From NCBI GenBank assembly GCA_030035585.1, contig CM057481.1:57545128-57609127 (forward strand): DNA of 64,000 nt, read 5' to 3'. Made by a program: the position numbers and the translations under genes. The notes beneath the pieces are model-generated. The model searched no databases. It was given only the letters and a program-made list of their open reading frames with translations, and had not been told where the DNA came from. The stretch's first letter is position 1. Each line of letters opens with the position of its first letter. This document shows positions 1-12,066 of this stretch, piece after piece. Source of the DNA: Dugong dugon. Lineage: Eukaryota; Chordata; Mammalia; Sirenia; Dugongidae.

Positions 1-1061
1 TTTCTGTTGGTTGAAGCCATCCACTTGAGGTATTTCTGTTTACAGTAACACTAGGTTAATAAGACAGATGGTAAAAGTTCATTTGAACAATTTGGTTATC
101 AATTCTTAATGAGATCTGAAAGTTAGAGCTATGATCAAGTGAACCTGGAGTATTTTCTGTCTTCTCAACTTACTTGCTTTTTTCCCCCAACCAATTGGTC
201 TGAGATATTTTTATTTAGTTGACAGGTGGAAGTAACTCTTGTCTGAAATTCTCTAAAATCAACAGTTGGGAAAAATGTGGCACTCAAAAAATTCTTTGAG
301 AAGGTTTCTGTTTTCCTTGAGATAATCTCCATCTTACATAGCAGAGCAGTTTTTTCAAGCAGAGGGTGTTCTTGACATTTTCCCAGAGTGTTGCAGCCCC
401 TCAAGCTTGCTCTGGGAATTTAAATATGTTTACCTAAAATCATCTATTTGATATTTAAAGAGGACAGTGTTTCAACACATTTGTGAACTGGAAATGCTCC
501 TTAAAACCCTTTGATTGTGAATCAGGAACCTTTTTAAAGCCTTTTTTTCTATTAAAAATTATACAGATTATTTACTGACCCACATGAAATATTTTGGGTT
601 TTGCTTGCTTCAGAGCATATCTTAATTTGTTTCTCCCTTCAAATATAAATGAACAACATCCCTGCAAACTCAGTGAGGCTATTTTGAAGAAAAGACTTGA
701 TTTGTGATTCTTCGAGGAGACCCATATTGAGGAATGCCGTCCTCTGTTCACCACTGTGTTGACTGGTGAATAATTCTTACTTACATTTATAGTTATGGTC
801 ATGCCAGCACAAACTTTGGAATCAAAATAACATGGAAACATGTCTTTTTCAGTACGTTCAGTTAGCTGCAGTTACCCAGAGAGGTCTTAGCTGTCAATGG
901 AGGCGTGGGGTACCACTGGATTTCATGTGAAGAGAGTGCCCTGATGGTATATGATCCTCTAGCCCCTCTAGTTCAGTCCTTTATGGACCCAGGAACAGCT
1001 GACCAGAATCCACTTGGCAGTTGGCTTTTGTCATTCATTTCTTCAAGTCAGCATGAGGTTG

Positions 1062-1093
<32 letters not shown>

Positions 1094-1263
1094 TTCTTAG
1101 GTTCAGTGTTAGTAGCATAATTTTGATAACTTCCCTAGAGCAGATGCTTCAATACTGGGATGTTTCTCATGGGTTTATTTCCTCCTTCCTCCTCCTCCTC
1201 CTCCTTTTCCTTCTTTTGCTCTTCCTCTTCCACCACCTCCTCTTCTCTCCCTCTTTGTCACTC
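1..1263. other. single-copy intronic sequence with poly-T and CT-rich tracts
   Basis: No gene is seen. A long T run lies at about 1064-1092 and a (cct)n/(ctt)n pyrimidine-rich tract at 1184-1257, directly before the antisense L1M. Short open frames here are not supported. Confidence 0.6.
1184..1257. repeat. pyrimidine-rich (cct)n/(ctt)n tract
   Basis: Almost pure C/T on the + strand with a cctcctcctcctcct core. Confidence 0.9.
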
Positions 1264-2316
1264 ATTTCTTTAAAATTACTCCTTTAACGATTTTATTTAA
1301 GTATATTTTGCATATCATAAAATTTACCCTTTTCCAGTGTAAAATTCAATGATTTTTAGTAACTTAGAAGTGCAGCAATCATCGTAAATCAGTTTTAGAA
1401 CTTTTTCATCTCCCCAATAAGATTGTCCATGCTCATATACTGTGAATCCCCATTCCCTCCCTGGCCCCAGGCAACCACTAATATATTTTCTGTCTGTATA
1501 AATTTGCTCTTTTGGGACATTTTATATAAATGGAATCATATGGCCTTTTGTGTCTGGCTTCTGTCACTTAGCATAGTGATTTTGAGGTTTATCCTTGATA
1601 TAACGTGTTAATAGTTTTTTTTCTTTTTTTGTATTGTTGAATAGTATTCTAATATATCGATATGCCACATCTCATCTGTTCATTCCCCAGTTGGTAGATA
1701 TTTAGGTTGTTTACAGTTTGGGGCTGTTATGAATAATGCTGCTTCAGGTATTCATATGCAAGTTTTTGTGTGGACATTTGTTTTCATTTCTCTTGGGTAG
1801 ATACCTTGGATTGGAATTGATGAGTCATGGTTGTTCAGTGTTTAACTTTTTGAGAAAACTGCCAGACTGTTTTCCATACTAGCTACATCATATTATATTC
1901 ATGTTAATGGACAAAGGTTCCTGTTTCCCCACATCCTCACCAATATTGGTTGTTTTCTGTTGCTTTTATTATAGCCATTCTAGTGGGCATGGACTGGTAT
2001 CTCATTGTGGTTTTGGTGCATTTCCCGACTGACTAATGATGTTTTGCATCTTTTCATCTACTTACTAGCCATTCGTATGTCTTCCTTGGTGATATGTCTG
2101 TTCATACCTTTTGCTAATTTTTTACTGGATTTTTGTCCCCTTATTGAATGTAAGGGTTACTTGGAAATTCTAGAGACATGTCCTTTATTGGGTATGTATT
2201 TTGCAAAATATTTTCTCTAGTCTGTTGCTTGTCTTTATTTTCTAGTGTTGCCTTTTGCAACACAAAAGTTTCAAATTTAACGAGGTCCAATTTATCAATT
2301 TTTAAATAGACTGTGC

Positions 2317-2700
2317 CTTTTTTTAAAAAAAATTTTTTTATTGTACTTTAGATGAAGGTTTACAGAACAAATAGTTTCTCATTAAACAGTCAGGACACAT
2401 ATTGCTTTATGACATTGGTTAACAACCCCACGACATGTCCACAATCTCCCTTCTCAACCTTGAGGAACTTTTTTTTTGGTAACAATAAACATAGCCAAAG
2501 TTATACCATTTTGAAAGTTTCTACATGTACAATTCAGTGACATCGATTACATTCTTCCAGTTGTGCTGCTAGTCTCACTATCCTTTTCCAGATTATTCCA
2601 ACACCATTATCTTCAACTCACTGTCCCCTAGGCTTCCCAACTCAACTTTTGAGTTGCTGTTGTCAATTTGATCTCACATACATAATTCTTTTTTTTTTTA
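2317..2700 (-). mobile_element. younger L1 3'-end fragment inserted into L1M
   Basis: It starts after a T-rich stretch with attgtactttagatgaagg, the antisense 3' end of the local L1 lineage. It is flanked by a 13-bp duplication, aaatagactgtgc, at 2304-2316 and 2701-2713, so it is a clean retrotransposition event into the L1M. A close relative is at about 57450-57690. Confidence 0.85.
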
Positions 2701-3014
2701 AAATAGACTGTGCTTTTGATGGCATAGCTAAGAAATCTTGCCTAACCCAAGGTCTTAAAAATATTCTATATTTTCTTCTAAAAGTTTTATTGTTTTAGCT
2801 TTAGTGCGTATCCATTTTGGGTTTGTTTTTGTGTATGGTGTGAGGTAAGGGCTTTTAGTTAATCTTTTTCCATTTTCTATGCCCCTTTATTCAACACACT
2901 GTCTTTTTACCAAGAAGTTGCCTTGGCACATTTGTCAAGAATCAATTGACTATAAAGACTTATTTCTGGACTCTCAATTCTGTTACACTGATCTGTATGT
3001 CTGCCTTTATTTCG

Positions 3015-3596
3015 TGTGGTAGAATAATGACCCTCCCAAAGATGTCTATACCCTAATGCCCAGAATCTGCGAATATATTACCTGATATGGCAAAAAGGAC
3101 TTTGTAGATATCATTAAGGGTATGAACCTTGAGATGGGATTATCCTGGATTACCAGGTGAGCCCAGTCTAATCACATGAGTCATTAAAAGCAAAGAACCT
3201 TTCTCAGAGACAAGAGACAAAAGGAAGTGGAGAGATTTGAAGCCTGAGAGGGACTTGACCTGCCATTACTGGCTTTGAAGATGGAGAAAGGGGGCCATAA
3301 GCCAAGAAATGTGGGTGGCCTCTAGAAGCTGGGAACAGCCCTCAGCTGACAGCCAGCAAGGAAACGGGATCTCAGTTCTATATTAGTTACTGAATTCAGC
3401 TAATAACCCAAGTGAGAAAGGAAATGGATCCACTAGAGCCTCCAAAAAAGGAACACAGTCCTGCCAACACCTTGATTTTAGCCTTGTGAGACGCATTAAG
3501 GACTTTTGACCTATAGGACTGTAAAACAATAAATTTATGTTGCTTAAATTGCTAAGTGTGTGGTAATTTATTATGGTAGCCGACGAAACTAATCCA
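3015..3596 (+). repeat. MLT1-type (ERVL-MaLR) solo LTR
   Basis: It begins tgtggtagaataatgacc and ends aaactaatcca, with the internal landmarks ggcaaaaaggactttg, gcctctagaagctggg, gccaacaccttgattttagc and a late aataaatt signal. These are hallmarks of mammalian MaLR LTRs. L1M text resumes on both sides. The family-level name is from memory; the exact subfamily is not assigned. No internal proviral genes are present. Confidence 0.75.
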
Positions 3597-4959
3597 TATG
3601 AGTACTGCACTGTCTTGATAGCTGTAACTTTATAATAAATTTGAAATTGGCAAGTGAAAGTTCTCCAACTTTGTTCTTTTTCAAAATTGTTTTGGCTATG
3701 TAACGTGACTTGTATTTCTGTGTATATTTTAGGATCTACTTGTAAGTTTCTGCATGCACAAAAAAAAAAACTAAAATTTTGATAGTGTTTGTGTTGATTT
3801 TATAGATCCGTTTTGGAAGAATTGCTATTTTAACAGTATTGAGTTTTACAATCCATGAACATAGACTGTCTCTCCATTTAGATCTTTCAGTTTCTTTCAG
3901 CAATATTTTGTGGTTTACAGTGTGTAAGTTTTACATTTCTTTTGCTGAATTTTTTTTCTAATTATTTTTATTCTTTGTGATGCTATCGTGAATGGAATTA
4001 TGTTCATAATTTCCTTTTTGTATTTTCTATTGCTTGTATATAGAAATACAATTGATTTTTGTATCCTTGATCATATATACTGCATTCTTGCTTTTTTTTT
4101 TTAATTGTGTTTTAGGTGAAAACTTGCAGTACAAATTAGTTTCTCATTCAAAAATTTATACACAAATTTTGTGACACTGGTTGTAATCTCTGCAATGTAT
4201 CAGCACTCTCCCCCTTTCCTTTTACATCCTAGGTTCCACGTGTGCATTTGTCCAGTTTTCCTGTCCCTTCCTGACTTTTTGTCTTTGCTTTTGGGCAAGT
4301 GTTGCCCATTTGGTCTCATATACTTGATTGAACTAAGAAGCACATTCTTCAGGTGTGTATATTGTTTGTTTTTTAGGCCTGTCTAATCTTTGACTGAAAG
4401 ATGGATTTCGAGAGTGGCTTCAGTTCAGAGTTAGCAGGGTATCTGGGGGCCATAGTCTTGGGGGTTACTCCAGTCTCTGTCAGACCAGGAAGTTTGTTTT
4501 TATTTTTTTTTTGTGAATTTGAATTTTGTTCTACATTTTTTGCCTGCTCTGTCTGGGACCCTCTATTGTGATCCCTGTTAGAGCAGTGGGTGTTTGTAGC
4601 TGGGCACCGTCTAGTTCTTTGGGGCTCAGGCTGGTGGAGGCTGTGGTTCATGTGGTCTGTTAGTTTTTTGAACTAATATTTTCCTTGTGTCTTTGGTTTT
4701 CTTCATTCTCCATTACTCTAAACATGATGGAACCAACAGATGAATTTTAGATGGCCACTCGTAAGCTTAAAAGACCCCAGATGCTACTCACCAAAGTAGG
4801 ATGTAGAGCATTTTCTTTATGAACTGTGTTATGCCAGATAGACCTAGATGTCCCCTGAGACCATGGTCCCCAGCCCTCAGCCCCAGTAACTTGGTCCCTC
4901 AAGGTGTTTGGCTGCATCTAGGAAGCTTCCATGGCTTTGATGCTGTCCTGTGTCTGTTG

Positions 4960-5960
4960 TTGTTGTAAGTTTGGTTTGGTTTTTACAAATTCCCTTGATT
5001 TCTTTTTATCTGGAAATGTCCTAATTTCACCATTGTATTTGAGAGAGATTTTTGCAGAATATATTATTCTTGGTTGGCAGTTTTTTTTCTTTCAAGGTTT
5101 TATATATGTTATCCCATTGCCTTCTTGCCTGCATAGTTTATGCCGAGTAATCAGAGCTAAGTCTTATCATTTCCCCTTTGTAAATGACTTTTAGTTTTTC
5201 TCAAGCTGCTCTCAGGATTCTTCTTTCTCTTTGGTTTTGGCAAGTGTGATTTTGATATGTCTTGGTGACTTTCTTTTGGGGTCTGTCCTATATGGGTTCA
5301 TTGTGCTTATTGGATGGTCACCTTTTTGTCTTTTATGATATTTTGGAAGTTTTCTGCCAGCAGATCTTCAAAAATTTTCTCTTTGTTTTCCTTTTTCTCC
5401 CCCTGTTCTGGAACTCCGATCATGTACAAATTTTCATGCTTAATTTTGTCCCACGTAATTCTTAGGTTTTCATCTTTTTTCTTCATTCTTTTCTCTGATT
5501 TTCCCTCAAAGTGGTGCCCATGAGTTTGTCTTCAGTCTCGTTGATACTGTCTTCCATTGTTTCAGATTTGCTCCTAAGACCTTCTACTGAGTTGTCCATT
5601 TCTGAAATTTTGTTATCTTTTGGATTTCTAGTTGCTGTTTTTGTATGTTTTTAATTATATGTTTTGTTCATGTATTATTTTCCTGAATTCTTCTATTCTT
5701 TGTGTGTGTTTTCCTTGATTTTGGCTATGTTTTCCTTGGTTTTGTCTGTGTTCTCCACGAGTTTGTCTATTTTTTCATTGATTTTGTCTGTGTTTTCCTT
5801 GATTTCTTTCCTAATCTCTTAGATAGCCTTAAATAATAGGTTTTAAAATTCCATATCAAGTAGTTCCTCTGCCTTTTCTTCTACCATAAAGTCATCTGAG
5901 TATTTATTTTGGTGACTTGCTGGAGCCATCTTGTCTTGCTTTTTTATATGTTTTCATATT
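4960..5960 (-). pseudogene. L1 ORF1 relic in the ORF2-less element
   Basis: The antisense text matches 62906-63850 of the L1 at the right edge almost line for line, for example ttatctggaaatg, ctaatttcacca, cccattgccttcttgcctgc and gttctggaactcc. That region encodes the coiled-coil, RRM and C-terminal domains of the RNA-binding protein ORF1p. Here no reading frame above 60 codons survives, and the last roughly 30 codons are lost at the junction with the 3' UTR near 4960. Confidence 0.7.
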
Positions 5961-6399
5961 GTCTGTTCTCTCCGAGACATTAAGGTATTACTTTATTTAT
6001 TGATTGTATGTTCGTTTGTTTCTTCCTGCTTTTTTATTTGGTTTTGATATATAAAGGCAGATGAGTCGAGTATGCTGGCCAGGTGTGCTTTGCTGCCTGC
6101 TCATCTGTGGGCACAGTAGCTCTCACCACCTTGTCTGGGTGGTCAGGGCAGCAGCAGGCAGGGTGAGCCCACCCTGCTGTACACTGGTTTGGCGAAGTAG
6201 CTGAGGATGGACTGGGTGGGCGCTGTCTGCCTCCTGATGTTGATCTAGCAGTGTAGGAGCCTTCACAGCCCCTTGCCAGATACAGGCTCACTTCCCACCA
6301 TGCAACACCTGGTGGAATGGCAGGAGGGGAGGGACTGTGTAGTCCTGGTGTGGCGGTAGGCCCGAGCTGGGGATGCTCTAGCTGTAGCTGCATGGCAGA

Positions 6400-8080
6400 G
6401 GCTGGCAGGAGGGTGTGGTGGCAAATGGGAAAAGATGGGGGAATGAAGGAAAAGAAAAGATAGAGAAAGAAAAAAAAAAGCCTGTTTTGGGGGCAGGGTG
6501 GAACTGGTGGCCTATGGGAAGGGGGGTAAGGTGGTGTATGGTCTAGTTGGTAGGTTGAAAGAAAACAAAAAAGGAATAAAATAAATGGCGGTGAAGTGGA
6601 TGCTGGCAAGTGGGGACAGGGAGGATCTAGTGCAGCGGCAGGCTGGTGCACTGGTGGCACTCTATCTGTGGCAGCACAGCTGGAGCCAGTTGGGGTTGGG
6701 GGAGGTGGCCTACGGGACTAGGTGGTAGTGAGGGAAAAAAGTAAGAAAGGAAAAAAGAGAAGAAGAGAAGAAAGAAATCGTGCAGTGGGGGCTGGCAAGC
6801 AGGGCTGAGGCTTACCCAGGGTCCAGTGGATAGTGAGGGGAGGTGGCTAACAGGGCTAGGCAAGTGGGGAAAGAAAAGAAAAATATAGACGGCAGCGCGG
6901 TGGGAGCTGGAGGGTAAGGATGGGACAGACCTGAGGCAGTGGTAGGCTGGTGGCTCTATAACCATGGTGTTGGAGTGGGGCCGTTGTGGGGGGAAGGTGA
7001 TATACTGGGCTAGGTGGTAGGGAGAAAGAAAAGGAGGAAAGAGAAAAGAAAATGAGGGAAAAAGTAAAAGAAAAAGAAAAAAATGGTGTGGTTGGGGCCG
7101 GCCAGTAGGGGCCAGGTGGACCCAGGGGCCAGAGGGAAGGGAGGGGAGGTGACATACTGGGCTAGTTGCGAGAGAAAAAGAAAGGAAAAAAAAATGGCAG
7201 CATGGTCGGGGCCACAGGTGGGGGATGGGGTGGATTCGGGCGGCAGTGGGTTGGTGTACTGGTGACTCTCTAGCCATGGTGGCATGGTGGGGTCTGGTGG
7301 GAAGGTGGCGTACAGGGCTAGGTGGGACAAAGAAAGAAAAGAAAAAGAAAAAGGTTGTGTGGTGGGAACTGATGGGTGGTGGCTGGGCGGGCTTAGGTGA
7401 TGGCAGGCCAGTGACTCTCTAGCTGTGGCTGTGCAGCAGGTTCTGGCGACAGCAGGAGAGGTGATGTATAGAGCTAGATGGGAGGGAGAAAGAAAAGGAA
7501 AGAAAAACATTAAAAAAACTGGCTGCATGGTAGGGGTGAACTCCAGGGCTGGTTGGAAGGGAGGAGAGATGACATACAGTCCTAGGTGGGAGAGAGGAAG
7601 AAAAGAAGAGAAATAAAACAAAAAAAGCAAATAAAAATGGCAGCATGGTGGGAGCCGGCAGGTGGGGGCGAGGTGGACCCTGGGTAGCTGTGGGCAGGAG
7701 TCTTTCTAGACGAGGCAACACAGCATGCCTGGTGGGAAGAAGTGGAGATGGTGTACGGGCTAGGTGGTAGGGAAAAAGAAAAAATAAAAAATAAACGGCA
7801 CGGCAAGAGCCAGCGGGTGCGTGCAGGGTGGACCTGGGGTGGCGGTGGGCTGGTAGCTCTCCAGCTGAGCAGCGCAGTGTAGCCCATTGGGAAGGGGTGA
7901 AGGTGGCATATGGAGCTAGGTGGGAGGGAGAAAAAAAGGAAAAAAAAAATGGTGTTGTGGGAGCCGGTAGGTGGTGGCATGGCAAACCAAGTGTGATGGC
8001 AGGCTGCTTGCTCTCTAGCTGAGTGGCATGGTGTGACCCGTCAAGAAGGGGTGGAGTTGGTGTACAGGGCAGAAGGGTGA
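6400..8080 (-). repeat. tandem array of about 150-175-bp L1 5'-UTR monomers
   Basis: A core reading gggctaggtggtagg or close, followed by a run of gaaagaaaag-type purines, then a G-rich stretch with ggtgg and tctctagc, recurs with copies near 6541, 6716, 6865, 7010, 7159, 7315, 7473, 7582, 7757, 7914 and a decayed one at 8064. Spacing is mostly 147-175 bp. Diverged units continue left to about 6040. By position in the element this is the 5' UTR, comparable to monomeric promoters of rodent L1. Long proline- and phenylalanine-rich open frames on the minus strand are products of the repeat composition, not genes. Confidence 0.85.
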
Positions 8081-8650
8081 GGGGTGGGAAAGTGTGTTTC
8101 TCTCATTACTGGGTGCTCAGTCTCCTGTTAGCAGCTCTGTGAAGTTGCCTTCCCATACTCTCTGTCCAGGGTTGTTGCTGACTCTGTTCCAAGATGGTGA
8201 TGCTATGCTATGTTAGTTGGCAGGGACCTCCACTCTGTGGGTCTCCCCTCATTCTCTGTTTTCTGTCAGTTTCTTCTTGCATTTAGTGTTTGATCCAGTT
8301 CTATCCCTTCATTTGATGCTTAGGGTTCTAGAATTGATGTTTATGTCTGTTTTAGTTTTTTTAGGTCTTTTCTGCAGAAGGACTGCATGGTGCGTCTGTC
8401 TATGGTGCCATGTTCCATCCTTGCTTATATATTTGTTTTAAAAGTTATTTTTATGGATTCCTTAAGGTTTTCTATATCTTCTATGAATAAAGGCAGATTT
8501 ACTTCTTTTTTTCAATCTGGATGCCTTTTATTTCTTTTTCTTGCCGGATTGTCCTGGCTAGAATGTTTAGTAGAAAAGTCAAGAGCCTTGTACCTGATAT
8601 TAGGGGGAAAGCATTAAATATTTCTCAGTAGAGTATGATGTTTGCTGTAT

Positions 8651-9690
8651 TGCTGTAACCCTCTTAATCTGGGTTATGTGATGTGGCATTGCAAAATGGA
8701 GAACAGCTTCCTCCCAGCAAGAACCTAACCTGCTCTTATGCTCTAGGTTGTACCATTCATTAAAACTGGGAAAATACATTTTTCCTTGCTTTGATCATGG
8801 CTGTTAACCAAGTTCTGGTATTGAAAAGTTATGTAATGTGTATATATTGTAAGAACTCCCATATTTTAATTTTGAGCGAGTTCAAGCAGTAATTTGTTCT
8901 GCTGTTTATGAACTAAAGGGTGAACCATTTTAATTATTCATTTTTTCAGGCTTATTATTTCCCCTTCCATTTGCTCTTACATTTTTTTTATCCATTTGGT
9001 TGTCTATCCACCTTTTTTCCCATCCATCCAATAGATATGAATTAACACATACAGTGTGCCAGGTGTTATGATGGGTTTTGGAGCAGAAAAAAGTTATGCC
9101 TTTTGCTTAAGGAATTCACTTTAGAATTGAGGGTGATGGAAGACACAATCGAATAAAGAGTAAGTTAAACCTTTTCAGTCCTCAGGTATGACATGCATAG
9201 ATCTGTGACCTGAATGATGTCCAGTATGGGGCAATTCATAATTTCTTCCCGTGGGAGATGATCACATAGGAGGGGAGTTACTTACCCAGTGGTTGAGTTT
9301 AACAAAAGGTGGGTTATGTTTATCTGATTGCCCAGCAGTCTCATCTGTGGATTCCTTGGTTATTTTCATTTAGCATTGCATCTATAGTAACTCTCATGTG
9401 TAATACAAATTTTGTTTCTTTGTAGACAGTGGACACACAGAAAAGCCAACCGTGGGTGGTAATGATGGAAGGAAAGAGAGAGAGAGGAAAAAAAAAGGAC
9501 TTAGGCAGAGAAGACAAATTTTGCACAGAAAGAAATATTTAATTTGGTGGTAGCTCAGATATAGGGCATTAAGGAGCCGTATATTTGCTCTATAACAAAG
9601 AAAAAGTGATTTATGAAGTTGCTTTTATAGTATTGCAGTCAGTGCAAAAAAATTTTTAAAAAAAGTTATTCATTATACAAGGAAAATTAA
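8651..9690. other. single-copy intronic sequence, possible old repeat at 9030-9160
   Basis: No gene is seen. Positions 9030-9160 (acagtgtgccaggtgtta and onward) resemble the widespread mammalian repeat whose core is gtgccaggcactgtgctagg, heavily diverged. Confidence 0.4.
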
Positions 9691-9699
9691 ATGATATAG

Positions 9700-9950
9700 T
9701 AAGAGTGAACATTTAACCAGTACTTACTTTGATCCAGGTACTTTGCTAAATCATTTTAATATATTATTTGTTCCTTAAACAAGCCTACGGATTCATTCAT
9801 TCATTTATTATTTTGATTTCATTTTTCAGATGAGGAAATTAGGGTCAAAGGTTTGGTGGCTTGCGCAAGGTCAAACTATAGATTTTTATGGAGTGGTCAT
9901 TTGAACACTGGCCCTTGGAATTCAGGACACTGCCTCCTCACTACTTCCAG
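9700..9950 (-). repeat. MIR SINE, antisense
   Basis: It includes catttttcagatgaggaaattagg-like core text and the following gcgcaaggtcaaactat, matching antisense MIR. A gattcattcattcattta tract sits inside it. Confidence 0.65.
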
Positions 9951-10001
9951 AGTAGTTGTCTCAAATCTAGGGTCTGCCCAGTAAGTGTCAAGGGTCTAAA
10001 G

Positions 10002-10218
10002 CAGCATTTCTCAAACTTGATACTCTTGCCATTTTGGGTTGGGATTATTCTTTGTTTTCTCCATTGTAGGATGTTTAGCTGCATCCCTGTTCTGTACCTG
10101 CTAGATGCCAGGAGCACCTCCCCCCCATTGCCCACCTCAGTTTTAACAACCAGAAATGTCTCTAGACACTGCCAAATGTTCCATGAGGGACAAAATCGCC
10201 CGAGGTCGAGAACCACTG
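10002..10218 (+). mobile_element. MER20 (hAT-Charlie) DNA transposon relic
   Basis: It starts cagcatttctcaaac and ends gagaaccactg, with internal gtaggatgtttagctgcatc and gaaatgtctctagacactg, the recognisable MER20 consensus (about 217 bp, near full length). It is non-coding and was mobilised in trans by hAT transposase. MER20 copies have been reported to act as enhancers in placental mammals; nothing here shows activity. Confidence 0.85.
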
Positions 10219-11914
10219 TACTTACCTGGCAGAGTAGAACTGTATGCTGTGGTACACTGAGAATGAAATCATGATTAACTTTGGTAGGTAGAGGAAATGT
10301 TGCAGAGATGGTGATGTCTGAGGTTTCATCCTGATAAAAGGAGCCGATGTACAATTGTAGTAACAGGAACATGGCGTGTTCCCTCAGTCGTAGCAAATCA
10401 GTGTGTCTGAGGGATGTGTGAATGGCAGGGTAGTGGTGGACGGTGGGACTTTAAAGCATTTAGCGACCAGATGTAGAAGAAACAATGTGCCTAAGTTGGC
10501 CGCCATTCTGTAGGCTGTTGGGAACCACCAAATGCTAGTAAGCTGGGGAGTTAATATGCTTAGATTTGTATACGAAAAAGAGAAATATTAAGTCCTACTT
10601 AATTATCATATGCATGAAGGTTACACTCTAGATGAGGAGACAGGCATCCACAAAATAATTTAACAGACTAATAAATGGTAAATTCCATGTGAGTGCTAGA
10701 TTATGAGAGATTCTAAGAGTTCCGAAATTTTTATCTGGAATGTCCTCGGAGATAATTTGGGACTTTCTTGTAAAAATGATTGAATGAATGAATGAATGAA
10801 CCAAGAAAGAAGGGAATATGAATTTCAGGATTCCAGATGGGGTTGGGATCAAGCTTAACAATCTTGTCATCTTCCTTAAGTATGTTTGTAATATAATTTT
10901 TACCTCCATAAATAATCTTAGCTCAGATTTAGCAATGTTTTTCCTAAATAACCTTGAATTTGTTCAGAGAGCCTTCAGTACTTATTTTTAAAAGCTTGCT
11001 GCTTTAGGAAGAATGAAGCAAGATAATTTTAATGTTTCAAAGTTTGTGTTCAGACAATATTTGTGACTTTTCTTTAAAAAAGAAGTCACTTAAGTGTTCT
11101 TTCAGACAAGGATGGAAAGCTTGTGTTTTCTCTCTCATTTGTCTCTTTCTGTGCTCCTGCGGAATCTCAGGCTTACATGGGATCAAAGACTCATTACTTC
11201 TTAGTCGTTTATTTATTTTCATCCTTTCCTTACTTTGCTACTTTAAAATCTATTGGATGCTTTCTCTTCATAGTTACAGCCAGCTGAGTATCCATATTTG
11301 GTTAAAAATCATGCCATTATGCCCCCCTCCCTTTTTTTTTTTTAAATTTGAGGGATTATTTTAAATTCTCCTTATTCTTTTGCCTTTTGTGTAACACGAA
11401 TACTCTTTTCTTTAGCACATTCAAGCCCAACAATGAAGTTTTCTTAAATTGTAAAAAGTTCAGTGTCTCCAATACCACAGTTATTTTGCTGTAGTCGTTT
11501 CTCTTAGGCACAGCAAAAGCTGCTGAAGATCAGTCTCCAAGTGCCCTCATTTTACGTTTTGGTGGTTTAATTTGTGCAACCTTTCTTGAGAGAGCTGATC
11601 AACACACAAGTCTGTTCTCTGCTGAAGGTGGCTAATAGAGTTGTTGTCATCATTTTTTCTCTCTTTCTCTTTTTGGCTTTACGTACAATTGAATTAACTT
11701 TCCAGAGCAATAGTTTCTGAAAACGTTTTTACAAGAACAAAAGACAGATTTTCTTTGTATATAAATAAAGAAGATGATTTATGCGGGAAAATGAAGGCTC
11801 TTTTAATAAAACATTATCCCTCTTTACTTTGGTCCAACTGGGAAAAATCAATTTTAGATTCTTCAAGTGCAAAGAATGATCCAAAGGAAAATCTGACAGT
11901 CTAAACAGAGGTCA
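10219..11914. other. single-copy intronic sequence
   Basis: I see no gene or clear repeat other than a (gaat)n tract at 10782-10801. Open frames at 11032-11364 and on the opposite strand lack any coding signature. Confidence 0.5.
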
Positions 11915-12066
11915 GGAGCCATGGTAGTGCAGTGGTTGAGAGCTTAGGCTGCTAACCAAAAAGTCAGCAGTTGGAATCCACCAGCCTCTCCTTGGAGACC
12001 CTATGGGGCAGTTCTGCTCTGTCCTATAGGGTCACTGAGAGTCTGAATTGACTCAGTGGCAAGGGG
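11915..12066 (+). mobile_element. afrotherian tRNA-like SINE
   Basis: It starts ggagccatggtagtgcagtgg and carries gctgctaaccaaaaagtcag, ccctatggggcagttctg and gaattgactcagtggcaa. It is flanked by aaacagaggtca (11903-11914) and aaatagaggtca (12067-12078). Confidence 0.9.

Larger units (their letters stand above)
4092..8415 (-). mobile_element. ORF2-less (half-L1 / HAL1-like) L1 derivative, antisense
   Basis: Reading the minus strand from 8415 down: a 5' leader, an array of about 11 monomers (about 6400-8080), an ORF1 relic (about 4960-5960), then directly the L1 3' UTR (4092-4950) and a poly-T. The near-complete L1 at the right of the window shows about 4.4 kb (ORF2 plus the end of ORF1) between the same two points, and all of that is absent here. 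Near-identical 11-bp flanks (cattcttgctt at 4083-4093 and catccttgctt at 8416-8426) mark a single insertion into the old L1M. Confidence 0.75.
1273..8650 (-). mobile_element. old L1M-type LINE, antisense, broken by three later insertions
   Basis: Text typical of antisense mammalian L1 3' UTR and ORF2 runs 1273-2316, 2714-3014, 3597-4091 and 8427-8650. Examples are cataaaatttaccctttt near the start and atctggatgccttttatttc near the end. The pieces join in order once the inserts are removed, so this is a single element. Reading frames are heavily mutated. The right end is inside ORF2, so it is 5'-truncated. Confidence 0.85.

Noticed and set aside
6034..7985. Four minus-strand open frames of 188-216 codons, Pro/Phe/Ser-rich
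   Set aside because: They lie entirely in the monomer array, overlap each other in different frames, and their composition is the translation of CT-rich repeat units.
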